From Pseudopyrenochaeta lycopersici (lineage: Eukaryota > Ascomycota > Dothideomycetes > Pleosporales > Pseudopyrenochaetaceae), in assembly GCA_003313425.1 (NCBI GenBank), contig NHZP01000048.1:301323-365322 (forward strand): a stretch of 64,000 bases of DNA. Reading direction: 5' to 3'. Under the pieces are notes generated by a model, which saw nothing but the letters and a program-made list of their open reading frames with translations, was not told where the DNA came from and ran no database searches. This document shows, one piece after another, positions 1 to 11,954 of the stretch (within the stretch, counting starts at the first letter, position 1; the number at the start of each line of letters is the position of its first letter). A program made the position numbers and the translations under genes.

Positions 1-589
1 TAGGATGAGTCGATGAATGAGCATACTGGATAGGCATCCAACACCGAATCCACTCCAGAGTAAGATTGTCTGAACTATAGTGTCTGTAATGCTTTGGTGG
101 CCGCAGGTGATGACCAAAAGAATTCCACCAATTTGTAGCATGCTTGCCAGGGCAACACATACGAAAATGTACTGCTCAAACTCGAAACTGGCCCTGGCGA
201 TGCCAACATGAAAACAGACACCCAAAACAGCGGTTCCTCGAAGGATATGTAATAGGCTCCCTCGAGCAAGGTCGCTGAAAAAGAGTGGTAAAGATGTCAT
301 GGCGAGAGGTTTGATTTTGGTGATGATGCTGAACACTGCTAAAGTCGCAGTTTGTTAGTTTCATGCCATCTTATATATCGTGAGGGTCCCAGGATCTCAT
401 ATAGCCCTTGTGCAGTGTAAGCGACCTCTTCTTACTTCTATTGGTAGGGTAATTTAAATCCCTGCTCCAGCCATGTACAGTCAGCCCACAGCTTGTCCCG
501 CTATTCTCAGCTGGAGGTTCAACGGTCACATTGATGCAAAAGTGCGCCGCCCCAGGTGATGGACGCAAGTCCCAGTATAACTGTGTCAA
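1..589 (-). CDS. Polytopic membrane protein, 5' part only (cut by window edge)
   Basis: The reading frame runs open off the left edge, so only the N-terminal part is seen. I join exon 1 (589-436) to exon 2 (338-1) across a 97-nt intron. The intron has a GTAAGA donor, a CTAAC branch site and a TTTAG acceptor, and the phase is kept (codon split 1+2). The joined frame gives about 164 residues. At least three hydrophobic spans follow the junction, beginning near G-T-A-V-L-G-V, Y-I-F-V-C-V-A and I-V-Q-T-I-L-L, so it is an integral membrane protein. I do not recognise the family. A simpler model starts at the ATG at 300, in the same frame and with an in-frame stop 18 codons upstream. The membrane nature is secure; the first exon is tentative. 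Confidence 0.5.
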
Positions 590-2813
590 AACAGTCTCTG
601 AATGAATAAGGGATTCGCTAAGAAGTCAATATGAGATCGAGTTACGGACAATGTAATCACTCATTCGTTGGTGATTGCCCTATCTGTTTTCGCATAATAG
701 AAATGGCAGTCCTGCATAGCGCGTAAAGGAGACGTTTGGTTCCTGCTTTGTGTTAGGCAATCCAACTATAGGGCTGAGTGGCTTCGAGCAGCTTGTCGAC
801 TGCCAATAGCGACCGGAAGAAAATCTTGAAAAAGCCCTAATCACCCTAAGTAAAAGCGAAGTTCATCGGGCGTATGAGAACGAAAATGGAATACTGCAGT
901 GCGGGGCTGTACGAAAGCGGATGATACTCCGAATGAGGACTTCGACCGTCTAAGATTATTTGTTGGAGGGGTACTGGCCATGAGCCTGGAAATACAGCCA
1001 TGATCCCTCCTTAGTCGCCTTCGACGGTGCTTCGTGTAATTCACCAAGACTCTTCTCTTTTGTTGAGGGAGCCTTCCATCAATCTAAAGAATGTTGGAGC
1101 ACTGGACGGCTCATCGTCATTGGTAGTTTTTCTGCTCGGAAGTATGTTCCAAACTTAAGAGGGTAGACCTTTATACTATGGTAGCGCTATTCTGTAGCCT
1201 CGTATTGCCTTCTACCGCCGAGGTAATGACTGTCGAAACTCCATGCTTCGATCATGATCGCGAGCGCTGGTATTGAAAAAACACAATCAAAAAGATTGAC
1301 ACACTTTTAAGAAAAGGAAATAAGAAAAGGAAAGGCCACCGCCCCCACCCCCTCTTTAGACCCATCGATACCAATACGGTAAAGTTTGAGGCAAGATTTG
1401 CATCCTTCCAACTTGGGCGTCCTTGAAATATCATTGGAACTGAGAAATATGCCATATAGAAGGCTTCCTATATCTATGTTCAAATTCTTCGTCGCTTTTC
1501 ATTTTTGAGATGAAGGTGTGTCGCTATGCTTGCGAAAGCACTTGTTACAATTGCGACCTAAGTCGGTCGGATAGGCCATGAATAAGCCAATAGCATTAAG
1601 TTGCAGCTAACGAGCGAACATTACCTTATGGGCATCTTTTGAGCTCAATGGTCATACGGCACGTTGCCATCCAAGACTTTAGATATCATGTACTAAGTCG
1701 ACTCCCACTCACCACACCGCAGCGCATACGAACCAAATTTCACGCTGAATAGGAGATAAAGGGATAAATTAGGTCGGAGAGAGTGAAAAGACATCTGAAA
1801 ATGACTTGGAAACATACAGTGATGAAAAGAAGCGTCAGGAATAGAACTCGTGGTGCATGTGCGTGACACGAGTGAGAATAGGGATATTCTTACTTGCATG
1901 GATTCGGCATTAAACCCTGCCTTCCCCGAAAGCCCACTCTTATCGTCCTAACTTATCGTTGTGCAACCACGAACGCGGCATTGTTGGGCGACTCGTTAGA
2001 TATTGGATGAAACATTTTAGTATGACAGGCCCGCACGTTGTTTCACTTCCAACACGGCTCTTTGCAGCTCATTGACCTGCCTTTTCAAATTGCAAGTAGC
2101 AGAAGCCTTGAGGCCTTTGCTCTCCGGTCAAAACTTGCGGTCAAAAGACAGTGTGTGCCGTGCATTGATTGAGTAATGCTCTATGTACGTGATAATTTTG
2201 TCTTGTGCTCAACATGGCTATCCATCCTTCGCGTGATGGTTCCACCGACAGGGAAGCGTTTTAGCGTTGCGGCTCCTGAATTTTAAGCATTTTATCCCGA
2301 CCAGCAACCCAGGCTTGTCTTGAGAACACCCTTTTAGCCTCCGGCCTTCGGCTCCAGACCGCCAGACACCTGACCATGGAATTATGACCCGATGATCAAT
2401 TCGAGGGGCGATGGACCGGTTCATGAACGCGTCGAGCAGCGATTTGTTCGCTTCGACCTTCTTTTTCGTCAGACCAGGATGCTATATGTACCCCAGACCG
2501 CCACAGCCCGACTCCGCATGAAACAAGCATGGGTCACGGCAAATATCCTGGTCCGTATTTCATCACAAGGCTACAAGTAGATTGAAACAGCGGATGAAAG
2601 GACCTGATCTTCGTCCATAGAAGCAGAAAGTTGTATTGTACCCCACAATGTATATATAGGGATGTTTAAACCCTTTGCCATTCTGCCTAAAAGCTCGACG
2701 TCAAAGCCAGCGTCGAGACTTCTTTATATAAGCACCGAGTCGCCTCCCAGTGTTGGCCAGCACGCCATCTCCACACTCAAATTCAACTGAAACCGAAGAT
2801 TCCATTGGACGAA
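590..2813. other. Intergenic, no supported gene
   Basis: Only short scattered reading frames of 60-70 codons occur here on both strands, with no recognisable family signature, splice chain or RNA gene. The right-hand end is the promoter of the CE5 esterase. Confidence 0.6.
2725..2732 (+). promoter_or_regulatory. TATA-like box of the CE5 esterase gene
   Basis: TATATAAG lies about 80 nt before the esterase ATG, a usual distance for a fungal TATA element. A second TATA-like run sits near 2650. Start-site use is inferred, not shown. Confidence 0.4.
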
Positions 2814-3641
2814 ATGAAGATTACCGCAGCAGCAGCAGCAGCTCTATTCGCCGGCCTCGTCGCTGCCGGTCCCGTGGAAATCACCGAGCGCCAGAGCTGC
2901 CCCAAGGTCTACATCTTTGGTGCTCGTGAGACCACCGTCGCCCAGAGCAATGGCTTCGGCACTGGAGCTGGCCTCGTAAACCAGGTCAAGGCGGCCTATC
3001 CAGGATCCGGTGCCGAAGCCATCGTGTATCCGGCTTGTGGTGGACAGTCATCTTGCGGAGGCGTTAGCTACGACAACTCTGCTACTCAAGGAACTGCTGC
3101 TGTTGTCAAGGCTGTGACTGCCTACAATCAGAAGTGCCCAAGCACCCAAATTGTCCTTATTGGATACTCCCAGGTCAGACGAAACTGTTGCATGAAGGGA
3201 GGAACACTTGCTAACTACAGAAAGGGCGGCCAAATCATGGACAACGCGCTGTGCGGCGGCGCAGGTGCAACCCTTACCGGCGCTGCCCTTGCCGCAGTGA
3301 AAGCCGCCATCTTCATGGGCGACCCACACAACCGCGCCGGCCTTCCTTACAATGTCGGCACATGCACGGCTCAAGGCGTAAGTCGCTAATTAGTCTCCTC
3401 TTGGGTCCCCAATCTGGTTATCCAGATGATCGTGGAATGTTTACGCTAACGAGCACCTCAGTTTGCTGCCCGGCCTGCCGGTTTTGTTTGCTCTCCTGCC
3501 AATACCTCTATCATCAAGTCATACTGCGATGCCGCCGATCCATATTGCTGTACCGGTAATGATGCCAATACGCACCAGGGTTACGTCACCAAATACGGCT
3601 CACAGGCTCTGGCTTTCATTAAGTCGAAAATCACCGCTTAG
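2814..3641 (+). CDS. Secreted CE5 acetylxylan esterase / cutinase-family enzyme
   Basis: Three exons: 2814-3173, 3225-3377 and 3462-3641, with introns of 51 and 84 nt, giving 230 residues. An Ala-rich signal peptide (about 1-19) is followed by a short pro-segment and the V-Y-I-F-G-A-R-E-T-T strand typical of CE5 acetylxylan esterases. The nucleophile is Ser119 in G-Y-S-Q-G, whose final Gly is created by splicing. Asp197 in D-P-Y-C-C and His209 in H-Q-G-Y complete the triad; the 12-residue Asp-His spacing equals that of the Trichoderma enzyme. Paired cysteines fit a disulfide-rich extracellular protein. Family role: removal of acetyl groups from xylan; a cutinase activity cannot be excluded. 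The start at 2814 is preferred because it opens directly into the signal peptide; an in-frame ATG at 2805 would add M-D-E. Confidence 0.93.
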
Positions 3642-4279
3642 ATAACCTTAGTATGATCACAATTCGTGGAATCACTTGGATCATCGCCTATTTGAAAGGA
3701 TAAAATTTTCTGTGAATATGAATATGATCAAACTTTACATGTCACCAAAGCTCTATAAGAGATATATAATCATCACTTTGAGCCAGGTCTTTTCAGCCGA
3801 AGTCATCGGATTCTCTTTGAAGTGCTTGACTTAAGCTAGCATATTTAAAAGTACAGCCTTGTAAATTTCTTCACCCTCGTGGAATACTTTTCTAGTGTGC
3901 TGAAGATGTTATGGCTGTCTGTGAGTCCTAAATGTAATTGTACCTCACTTTGTGTTCAGCCGTATAAGAATGAGGGAAGAAGTAGTCATTGATGCGCACA
4001 AGGCGCACTTAATGGGCGGGACTGTGAACAGTGCCAAACAAGGAGATAATCGCTGCTAATTGTGTTTAAAGACGTGTGTGGTCAGTAATTCTAAGATCAC
4101 TGTTCGAAAGTTCTGTTGTGAAGATTGAGGGCAGGAAGCTTTGAAATGAGTTTGATACATTTGTATCATGTACTACAAATGTTGACAATATCTATGCCTC
4201 TATCATAATAAATATAACACCTGAAGACGCCATTCACATATGCATGCTTCTTCAATCGTTCTTCTTTATCAGCACCACC
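3642..4279. other. Convergent 3' intergenic region
   Basis: This stretch separates the ends of the esterase (+) and the flavin oxidase (-). It is AT-rich with no reading frame of note and probably holds both 3' UTRs and polyadenylation signals. Confidence 0.6.
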
Positions 4280-5652
4280 TTACAACTTCGCCTTCGGCCA
4301 CTGATCCAAAAGGTCCGTCATCTCGAAGCGTGGCCAATCTGGGTTCAGGCTGGGTGCCGGCCTCTCGCGATCCCAAGCCCACTTCTCCTTCAATTCAGGC
4401 GTAAGGTCATCTTCCAGCATCTTGATGACGTACTTGCCGAGCACGGGGAAGAACTTGTAACCGTGGAAAGAGCCGCACGTTGCGACGTATAGACCCTTTG
4501 CTGCAGCGTGAGGCGAGATGATGAAGTCAGAAGATGTCGTGAATGCATCCCTGAGTAATGTCAATTTGTGTCAATGTTAATTCTGGGGAGAGAGTAGAAA
4601 TACCAGCAAATACGGTGCTTCTCCATCTTCCAGTTCGCCCCATTCTTGCCATAGAACACATGATTTGCATGACCAATATCCTGTTTCAGCGGACCTGGAA
4701 CATCCCATTGGTTGTAGTCCTTTGTTGATGGTGGTGCTGACACAAAGCGGCCAGGTAGTACTTCGTGTGTATTTTTGAAGATCTTCTCTCCCCACCACTT
4801 CAGCTCACGATCCTTGGTAGGTGGCAAGCTACCGATGAATGGACCATATGCGGCGGTGTAGCCTTGAACACCGACGGGCATCTTTTCGAATCGCTTGTAT
4901 GATTCGTCATCGAGAGTAGTCATACCAGTAGTAATACCACCAGCGACGATTCTTGATCCAGCGCGGAGGTTCTTGTTCCCGCTCTTCTGAGCAGCCTGCT
5001 CTAGCAGCTTTGAGGTGTACGCACCAGTTGAAAGAATGACATGCGATGCCAAGATGGTGCTGCCTTGCTCAGTGTTCACACCTGTACATCTTCCACTTTT
5101 GTCGAAGTCTAAACTCTCAACTTTCTGCGTAATGTACCTGACGCCATTCTCCAATGACCACTTCGTTACAGCTCTTAGCGCATCACCTGCCTGTGCCCAT
5201 CCACTCGTCTTGTTTACAAGAACACTCTTTGCGCCATCGTAGTTTGCATCTTCAAATAAACCACCGAACATCTTCTTCGCTTCCTCAATTGGGACCGACT
5301 GTAAATCCGCGGTTCGTCCAAGCTGGTTGTAATTATCAATCACATCCTGCGCATAGTCCGAGCGGCAGATCCAGAAAATGCCTGTCTCGTGGAAATAAGG
5401 CTGCCATAGCGGATCACTTTTGAAAACATCCTGGGCTTCGAGGGCGAGCTGGCAATAAACAATGTCATCATAGTCAGCGCGTACAACTTTGTTCCAGTCC
5501 CATGAGGCAGCTACGCGGCTGTCGGCGTCATATGCATCCTGATCGACGATTGTGATTTGTCGGTCAGGATACTTTTTGATAAGGTGGTACGCAGTAGACA
5601 CTCCGAAGACGCCGGCGCCAACGATGAGGTAAGACGGTTTGCTCGATGCCAT
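4280..5652 (-). CDS. FAD-dependent amine oxidase, sarcosine oxidase / fructosyl amino acid oxidase family
   Basis: Two exons, 5652-4604 and 4550-4280, flank a 53-nt intron and give 439 residues, normal for fungal members. The N-terminus carries the Rossmann dinucleotide motif (I-V-G-A-G-V-F-G-V-S-T-A) within the first 25 residues. Cys349 in R-I-C-W-D-A-F lines up with the cysteine that covalently binds FAD in monomeric sarcosine oxidase; its Trp350 codon is split by the intron. The C-terminal F-H-G-Y-K-F-F-P segment is also typical. Such enzymes oxidise secondary amines (sarcosine, pipecolate, saccharopine or fructosyl amino acids) and release hydrogen peroxide. The substrate cannot be read from sequence. 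The longer frame beginning at 5796 is rejected as a start because the family N-terminus begins at M-A-S-S-K-P. Confidence 0.92.
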
Positions 5653-7609
5653 ATTGTTTATGATCCAAATTTTGTCGTCGCAAAGCATCAAGAGAGGGAT
5701 CGAACAGAAGTGAACTCTCCGAAAAGTACGCGCAGCATGTTTATATGATATGATCCACGCCTCGAGTTCTGCTTTCTTAATGTGGCTAACGAGCAAAGTG
5801 GGCCGTTCTCGGCCTCATGGCTGTGGGTTGTGGTGCACTAGGCGCGGGGCATTCGTGGAGGTTGTTTCCTTATTCAGCAAAGCTTTGCGACGGGCGAGCT
5901 GCGCACGTTTTCCGACGCGCTCTTTTACAGATCTCCGCCGGCTGCCATATCTCCAATTGGACATAACAACGTGTGTATCCACAGCGTATCTGCTGGCTTT
6001 GGCACCTGTTGTATTGCCCTCTCGTTCCCGACGATTCCGAGACGTGGTCGCCGCTTCTAAACGAAATGATTAAATGCCAGATTGGGGCTCAGAGCGTGCT
6101 AACGCGATTTGGGTATGCGGCGCGACGGTCGATGTTGGAAACTTGATAGAAACACCATACACAGAGCAGAATCATAACAGCAATCGAGACCGCACACACC
6201 AACTTTGCTATTACTGCCTACATCAAAATCTTCCTTAAATTCTCCAGTATGTCCGAACCACTATTTTGAATGTTAATTTACACTCTCCGTGCTCAGAGGA
6301 ATAGCCACCGTTCTGTGCAGTATGCAGAGCACTATTTACTGGCTGAATAGTTATGCGACATCCCTCTCGAACTGTACAGGAGAGGCTATTTGAAGGAATA
6401 AAGGCACATTGTCCAATTTTAAGTGCGAAGTCGTCAAGGGTAGCATCTCATGCTTTAGTAGGTTGGAAACGATCAAGTCCGCAGCTCTACCGAAAATCCT
6501 CTGAGGACAGCCAAATACTCGATTATTTCCGTGAGCCAAACATGCCTTCAATAGCATGAGCGACGAGCTCGCCAGAGCAGAATGGCTCGGCCCTTGCAGA
6601 AGAGATTTGACCCAATGTACGATAATGACATAAGACTGCAAAATGTCCTCTATGTAGCGCTGTCCTATCACAGTACTCTCTCTAATAATACTCTACCGTT
6701 ATCAGCTCGATTGCAAATATTCTCTAGTGCGGCTACTTGAGGTTGTAACAAGGATGTTCAAGCCTGCCTAGTCTTGGTTCGCTCGGTAACACGAAAGCTC
6801 AACTTCAGCTGATTGCCCAATCATCACCGTGAAGTGCGACATACCAAACCATCTCTTCTGCTCGTCCCTGCATTTACCGTCCCTGCATCTGGTTTGCCCA
6901 ACCATCTTCTAAGGGTGGCGCTAATCCAATTAGTAGAGCAGAAACGCTGAGCGAAGTGTTGAGTGAGGGGCAACGATCCCAAGCTTTGCTTCTCTTGAAA
7001 CTTTGGTGATCTATGCAATTGCTACGTCACCATTGCACCGCGACGTAACCATTGCACCGCGCCGTATCCAGGATATCTTGCGTCAAACAGTGTTCAATCA
7101 TATTCTAGATATTTTTGTGCCAATGGGTAATACGGTACATCAGCCGACAGTTTAATGCCATCTCTCTCATCATTCACCAGTTACCTCTTTCACGTATCTT
7201 AGGCCAACACACTAATTCTAACATAAGTCACCCAAGAATTCCCACCCCTCAAAATCCCAACCTCAATTTCGAATTTGGCTGGTAGTGTGGTTTTGATGCG
7301 GTTCGGGAAGTGGATCAAGCGCGTGATGACGCTCAGATTGCTGGTCATCATCGTCCGAGAAGCCAGCTCTATAGAGATAATGGCGAAGGAGCGTGACTAT
7401 AAAAAATGTGAAGCATGAAATAGAGAGAGCAATGTTAAACAAAGACTTGCATAGAGGTGATCTCGAGTTGGGACCGTTTGCTGCAGCACACACTCGCTTT
7501 AGCGCCCTCCTACTTCTCTTTTCTTTTTGGCGAAACGCGCAGTCACTTTTTTTGGTGTCATACAAATGTGAAACATCAATTAAGTTCGCCCTCCAGCCTA
7601 AGGTCTACC
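5653..7609. other. Intergenic, promoter side of the flavin oxidase
   Basis: About 2 kb with only short frames and no recognisable domain. It contains the oxidase promoter on its left and the 3' flank of the GH3 gene on its right, plus a 19-bp tandem duplication listed separately. Confidence 0.6.
7024..7061. repeat. Two-copy 19-bp tandem repeat
   Basis: ACGTCACCATTGCACCGCG is followed directly by a copy with one change (C to A at the sixth base). Each copy contains an ACGT core. No function is evident. Confidence 0.8.
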
Positions 7610-9976
7610 TTAAATAACCGTTACTGTACCGTTTGCCCTCAGATCCTTCGCACTAGCACCGACGTGAACCCTGAAATCTCCCTTCTCGACCACATACTCC
7701 ATCTTCTGGTTCCACAAGCCCCAGCTGCCAACATTCAGCTCAATGCTTACATCAACCGTCTCACCAGCCTTGACCAAAACTTTCTTGAAGCCCTTCAATT
7801 CGATATTCGGTACTACAACACTCGCTAGTACATCCTGTAAATAAACCTGCACAACCTCCTTGCCGTCTACAGAAGCTGTGTTTGTCACGCTAACGGTTGC
7901 AGTAATGATGTCGCTCGCACTGACTTCAGTCTTTGAGAGGGTGAGGCCGGAGTATGTAAAATTGGCGTAGGAAAGACCATATCCGAATTCATAGAGTGGC
8001 TGAGGGTTGTGGAGCACGTATTGGTGACCAAACACTAGTGTGCCATTTGCCAAAATTGCACCGGGTTCAGTATAGCGACCAGAGTTCAGATAGTCGTAGT
8101 AGATTGGCAGTGTACCAACATCGTAGGGGAAGGATACCGAAAGCTTGCCAGAGGGGTTGACGTTACCATACAGGATATCAGCCAATGCATGACCACCCTG
8201 TTCACCAGGATAGAACTGCTGAACAAGCGCAGCGGCATTTTCAGAGATCCAGGGCTCAGTGATAGGCTTGCCAGAGGAGTATACTACGATTGTAGGCTTC
8301 CCAGTCTCAATGATTGCTTGCACAAGTGGACCCATGGCGCCAACAAGATTTAGCGATGCAACATCGACGTGTTCGCCAGTAGTGGCATTCAGGCCTTGCC
8401 AAAGCTCATTCTGATCACGCGACCATGTACCGACGACAACCACTGCCACATCTGCGGCTTTGGCAGCGGCAACGGCTTCTGGGAATCCGGACTTATCATT
8501 GGACCAACGCTCGGCTCCTTGAGCGTAAGTCACCTTGCCGGATGACGCTTCCTGAATGCCTTGCAGCGGCGTGACATTTGTGGGATTGTATTGCGAGCGG
8601 TAGACAACGTAGTCACCGAGATTCGTGATGTTCGCCATGGGACCGATGACGGCGATGTTTGCGGACTTTGACAAGGGCAAAGTGTGATTGTGGTTCTCAA
8701 GAAGGACTATAGATTCCTCTTCAATCTTTCGTGCGAGCTTGACATTCTCCTCAGTATGAACAACAAACTTAGTACCGTTTGGCCCAACACCCTGGTAAGG
8801 GTTCTCGAAAAGACCCATCTCAAACTTGGCTCGAAGTTGTCGCGCAACAGCCCTGTCAACGATTGCCATATCCAATTTGCCCTCATCGATTAGTTGAGGA
8901 ATTGTCTCGAAATTGTAAGAGCCGCCACCCATTTCTACGTCATTGCCGTTCGGGAGGGTCATCAAAGTCACCGCCTTCTTGTCGATGGGCTTATCAGATG
9001 TCTTGCATTGACAGAGCTTGAATGCGCAGCACAAACGATCGGTAGCGCCGGCATCCGAGGTAACCCAATACTCGTAACCCCATTCCTCGCGAAGTATAGT
9101 CTCTTGTAGATGACCGTCAGCCACCGAGGGGATGCCATCGTATGAGTGGTAAGCTCCCATGATGCTCCAAGCACCAGCATCAATGATGGAACGTTTGAAT
9201 GCAGGCAACCATGTTGTTCGTAGTTCACGTTCGCCGCCATGAACAGGACCAGTGTTGATTCCCTGCTCTGGCGCACTGAAGCCCGCAAAGTGCTTGACGG
9301 TAGAGCTGACCTTCTCACTCTGCACCCCTTTGACATATTGATACCCCATCTCTCCAGCCAGATAGTGGTCTTCACCGTATGTTTCTTCAACTCTTCCAAA
9401 ACGGAGCTCACGTGCGAGGTCAACCACCGGCGCAAACAGTTGGTTGATGCCGTATGCTTGTGACTCTTTTGCTATCACCACAGCCATTTCGTATATCAGT
9501 TCTGGGTCCCAGGTGCATGCGTGCGCAATAGGACTATTAAAGATTGTTGCATTTCCAATCAACAAGCCATGGATACCCTCTGTCTGGGTTAACGCGGGTA
9601 TACCCAATGTGGTATTGTGAACGAGATAATCCTGGGCAATCCTAATACCATTGCTAATCCAGTCTGGTGATGTCGCGTAACCCACATAGAACTGACCCGC
9701 TCGCTTATTGAAGTTCCATTGTAAGCCTGTCGTGTTCACGGCATTTGTCGTGATGTTGATCCAGTTCGAAATGTCGCCTTGTATGAGTTGAGCAGTCTTC
9801 TCTTCAATGGTCATACGCGAAAGCAGATCAGCTACACGGGCATCGACTGAAGCCAAAGGGTCTTTGTATGTCGCATTGGCTGCCTGCCGTTTCCGAACGA
9901 GGTCGAATGCATTGCTAGGAAGGAGAAGAGAGTATCCTGCTAGGAAGAGCGTTGTATTGAGGGAGAAGTGCCGCAT
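7610..9976 (-). CDS. Secreted GH3 beta-glucosidase-like glycosidase
   Basis: One uninterrupted frame of 788 residues. A signal peptide covers about residues 1-23. The N-terminal GH3 TIM barrel contains the K-H-F motif (228-230) and the nucleophile Asp308 in V-T-S-D-A-G. It is followed by the alpha/beta sandwich (about 400-640) and a C-terminal fibronectin III-like domain ending near 780. Many N-x-S/T sites fit secretion. The family hydrolyses terminal beta-linked glucose, or in some members xylose, from oligosaccharides; exact specificity is unknown. Length and domain order are complete and no intron is needed. A TATAAG element about 65 nt upstream of the ATG could serve as promoter. Together with the CE5 esterase it suggests plant-polymer use. 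Confidence 0.95.
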   Translation of the reverse strand: MRHFSLNTTLFLAGYSLLLPSNAFDLVRKRQAANATYKDPLASVDARVADLLSRMTIEEKTAQLIQGDISNWINITTNAVNTTGLQWNFNKRAGQFYVGYATSPDWISNGIRIAQDYLVHNTTLGIPALTQTEGIHGLLIGNATIFNSPIAHACTWDPELIYEMAVVIAKESQAYGINQLFAPVVDLARELRFGRVEETYGEDHYLAGEMGYQYVKGVQSEKVSSTVKHFAGFSAPEQGINTGPVHGGERELRTTWLPAFKRSIIDAGAWSIMGAYHSYDGIPSVADGHLQETILREEWGYEYWVTSDAGATDRLCCAFKLCQCKTSDKPIDKKAVTLMTLPNGNDVEMGGGSYNFETIPQLIDEGKLDMAIVDRAVARQLRAKFEMGLFENPYQGVGPNGTKFVVHTEENVKLARKIEEESIVLLENHNHTLPLSKSANIAVIGPMANITNLGDYVVYRSQYNPTNVTPLQGIQEASSGKVTYAQGAERWSNDKSGFPEAVAAAKAADVAVVVVGTWSRDQNELWQGLNATTGEHVDVASLNLVGAMGPLVQAIIETGKPTIVVYSSGKPITEPWISENAAALVQQFYPGEQGGHALADILYGNVNPSGKLSVSFPYDVGTLPIYYDYLNSGRYTEPGAILANGTLVFGHQYVLHNPQPLYEFGYGLSYANFTYSGLTLSKTEVSASDIITATVSVTNTASVDGKEVVQVYLQDVLASVVVPNIELKGFKKVLVKAGETVDVSIELNVGSWGLWNQKMEYVVEKGDFRVHVGASAKDLRANGTVTVI

Positions 9977-11954
9977 CTTGCTGAGAAGAACGAAACGGAT
10001 CGCGTTCTGAGGTTGATGTCAATTCACGCGATGTCATGGTTCTTATAGCAGGGCCCCATTATCAGCAGGCTGTTGGAATATGCACCTGGCTTCTGGAACC
10101 CATCTACTGTGTACCTGCGGACAATTGTCCACCGACAGTATGCTCTGTTAATTAAGGTACCCGGTTCATCGGCGGCGAATACAGCGATGTGGTCCTTAAT
10201 GGTAGCAAGGGTCAATCAATGCATTTTGCCTACCAACAGAGTCATATCACCCATTTCAAAGTAATTCAGACTTTGTTAGGACCCATCAGGCCATTGATGA
10301 TATGGTCTTTATCCACGATGACTCTGGGCACAAGAAACGCGTGCGACGTCTCACAAACGCGTTGAAAATGGAGAGACAAGCTGATTTGACAGTTTCAGAA
10401 TGTGAGGTTTGATTGACGGAAGAAATTGTGGCTGCGCTAGCCGAAGCGGCAGCTTCCCCGCTACGATCTTCGACTAGCCACGGTTTCCCGCATCTCAACC
10501 CCAGATCCTCCCCTACATCAACATGCAGTTCGCTCTTTCCTTGTCACCATTCTAGGATAGTTCTCTAGCAATTGCGGGAGCTAGGAATCTCTTTCCGCCA
10601 ATTCTGCCGCATCATAGCCTAATCACCGTTGAAGACGAGTCTAGTCATAGATAGCAGGCCATTGCAGTAGAAGTCTTAGAGTCAATCTAAAAGTACATAA
10701 AGAATTCCTGTCAATATCGGCCGCAAAATAAGGTAACTCAGCTGAAGGAGGCGCGTTGAATGACAGGATTAGACAGAGCGACCCTACCCTGCGCCAAGTC
10801 TCTCCTTCAACAGTCGGACTCCTCACTCGACGACCCCCTCCGAGTAAACTGTGATATTCACAGCAACTCGCCTTTATCCGGTTACCTTCGTGGACATTAG
10901 GCGTCGGTCACATCATCGGACACTTCGGATCTTATCATGATCGGAGTGTTTTCTTGGCGTTTGTTTCGTTGTTGGTGCTGCTCTCATTTCCGAAAGCTAC
11001 CTCCAAAAAGCTTGATGCGCTTGCATCTGTATACATACTGTGGCACAAGGCAAAAGTATTGTTGGGTCTGATAAGTAGATTCGGGGAATTTTCGTTATGC
11101 TCTTTCCTAAACTGCGACGGAAAGAAGAGCGCATGTCCTGCGATTGGTTCTAGACTTCACAAGTTAACACATGAAGCTGCTTGTGCAGTAGCGCCAAGAA
11201 GACGCCGAAACAGGATCTAGCTCGTGACGCTCAGAGCGGCAGGCCAATTAATTTGGCCAAGAACGAAATAGAAGACACAAGGTTGGCCACTATTGTGGTA
11301 CAAGGCAAAAGTATGGTTCGGTCCGATAGGGAGCGGTTGTGGCTCACCAGCTTAGCATGAGCCACTACAGGGATTAGCACCTTAGTCTTATGTCGAAACC
11401 TATTCATTATGCTCAAGCCAATGCCATGACCGAAAAAACTCATGGAAGCCCAATGTTACAGGGCTCAAGGATCGAACGTGGTTCTAGTTGACGCAAATGA
11501 ACCAGGGCATCTTGTGGCCCTTCTTAGCGGAAAATGATCTGGCTTGTTTAAGGTTTGATAATGGCAACAAAGGTGAAGCATCTTTCAAAGCTCCGTACAC
11601 GCATCATTTGCTTTATGGCCAATGATTTGGTGGCCTCTTGATTCACACATCCGCAATTCCGAAACACGACAAACACAGTTCGAGTCGTGGTGTACAACTG
11701 TTCTTATGGCTTCATTGTATGCAACTACATACCGTACACGTTCCGTATCAAGCTCTGTACATGCTATTCCGAGGGCCATCCTTCGCCTTGAATCACCACG
11801 TATAAACATAAACGCAATTCGTGCCATATGCATCTAGCGTTCTTCATTCTGTCGTGTCACCGTAGCTCAAGACATTAAATTATATCATAGATGTAATAAG
11901 TACACAATAATCATAAACGTGCTGTCATATATCTCATTTCTCTGTACATGTGTC
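9977..11954. other. Intergenic, no supported gene
   Basis: Short frames only. It holds the GH3 promoter (right of 9976) and two related segments near 11038-11074 and 11294-11328 that both carry GTACAAGGCAAAAGTAT-like sequence, reported as a degenerate repeat. Confidence 0.55.
11038..11328. repeat. Degenerate direct repeat pair (about 35 bp)
   Basis: Segments at 11038-11074 and 11294-11328 share about 35 bp in the same orientation (TGTGG, ACAAGGCAAAAGTAT, then GTYYGATA) with a few substitutions. The intervening 220 bp do not match, so it is a dispersed pair. The origin is unknown. Confidence 0.5.
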
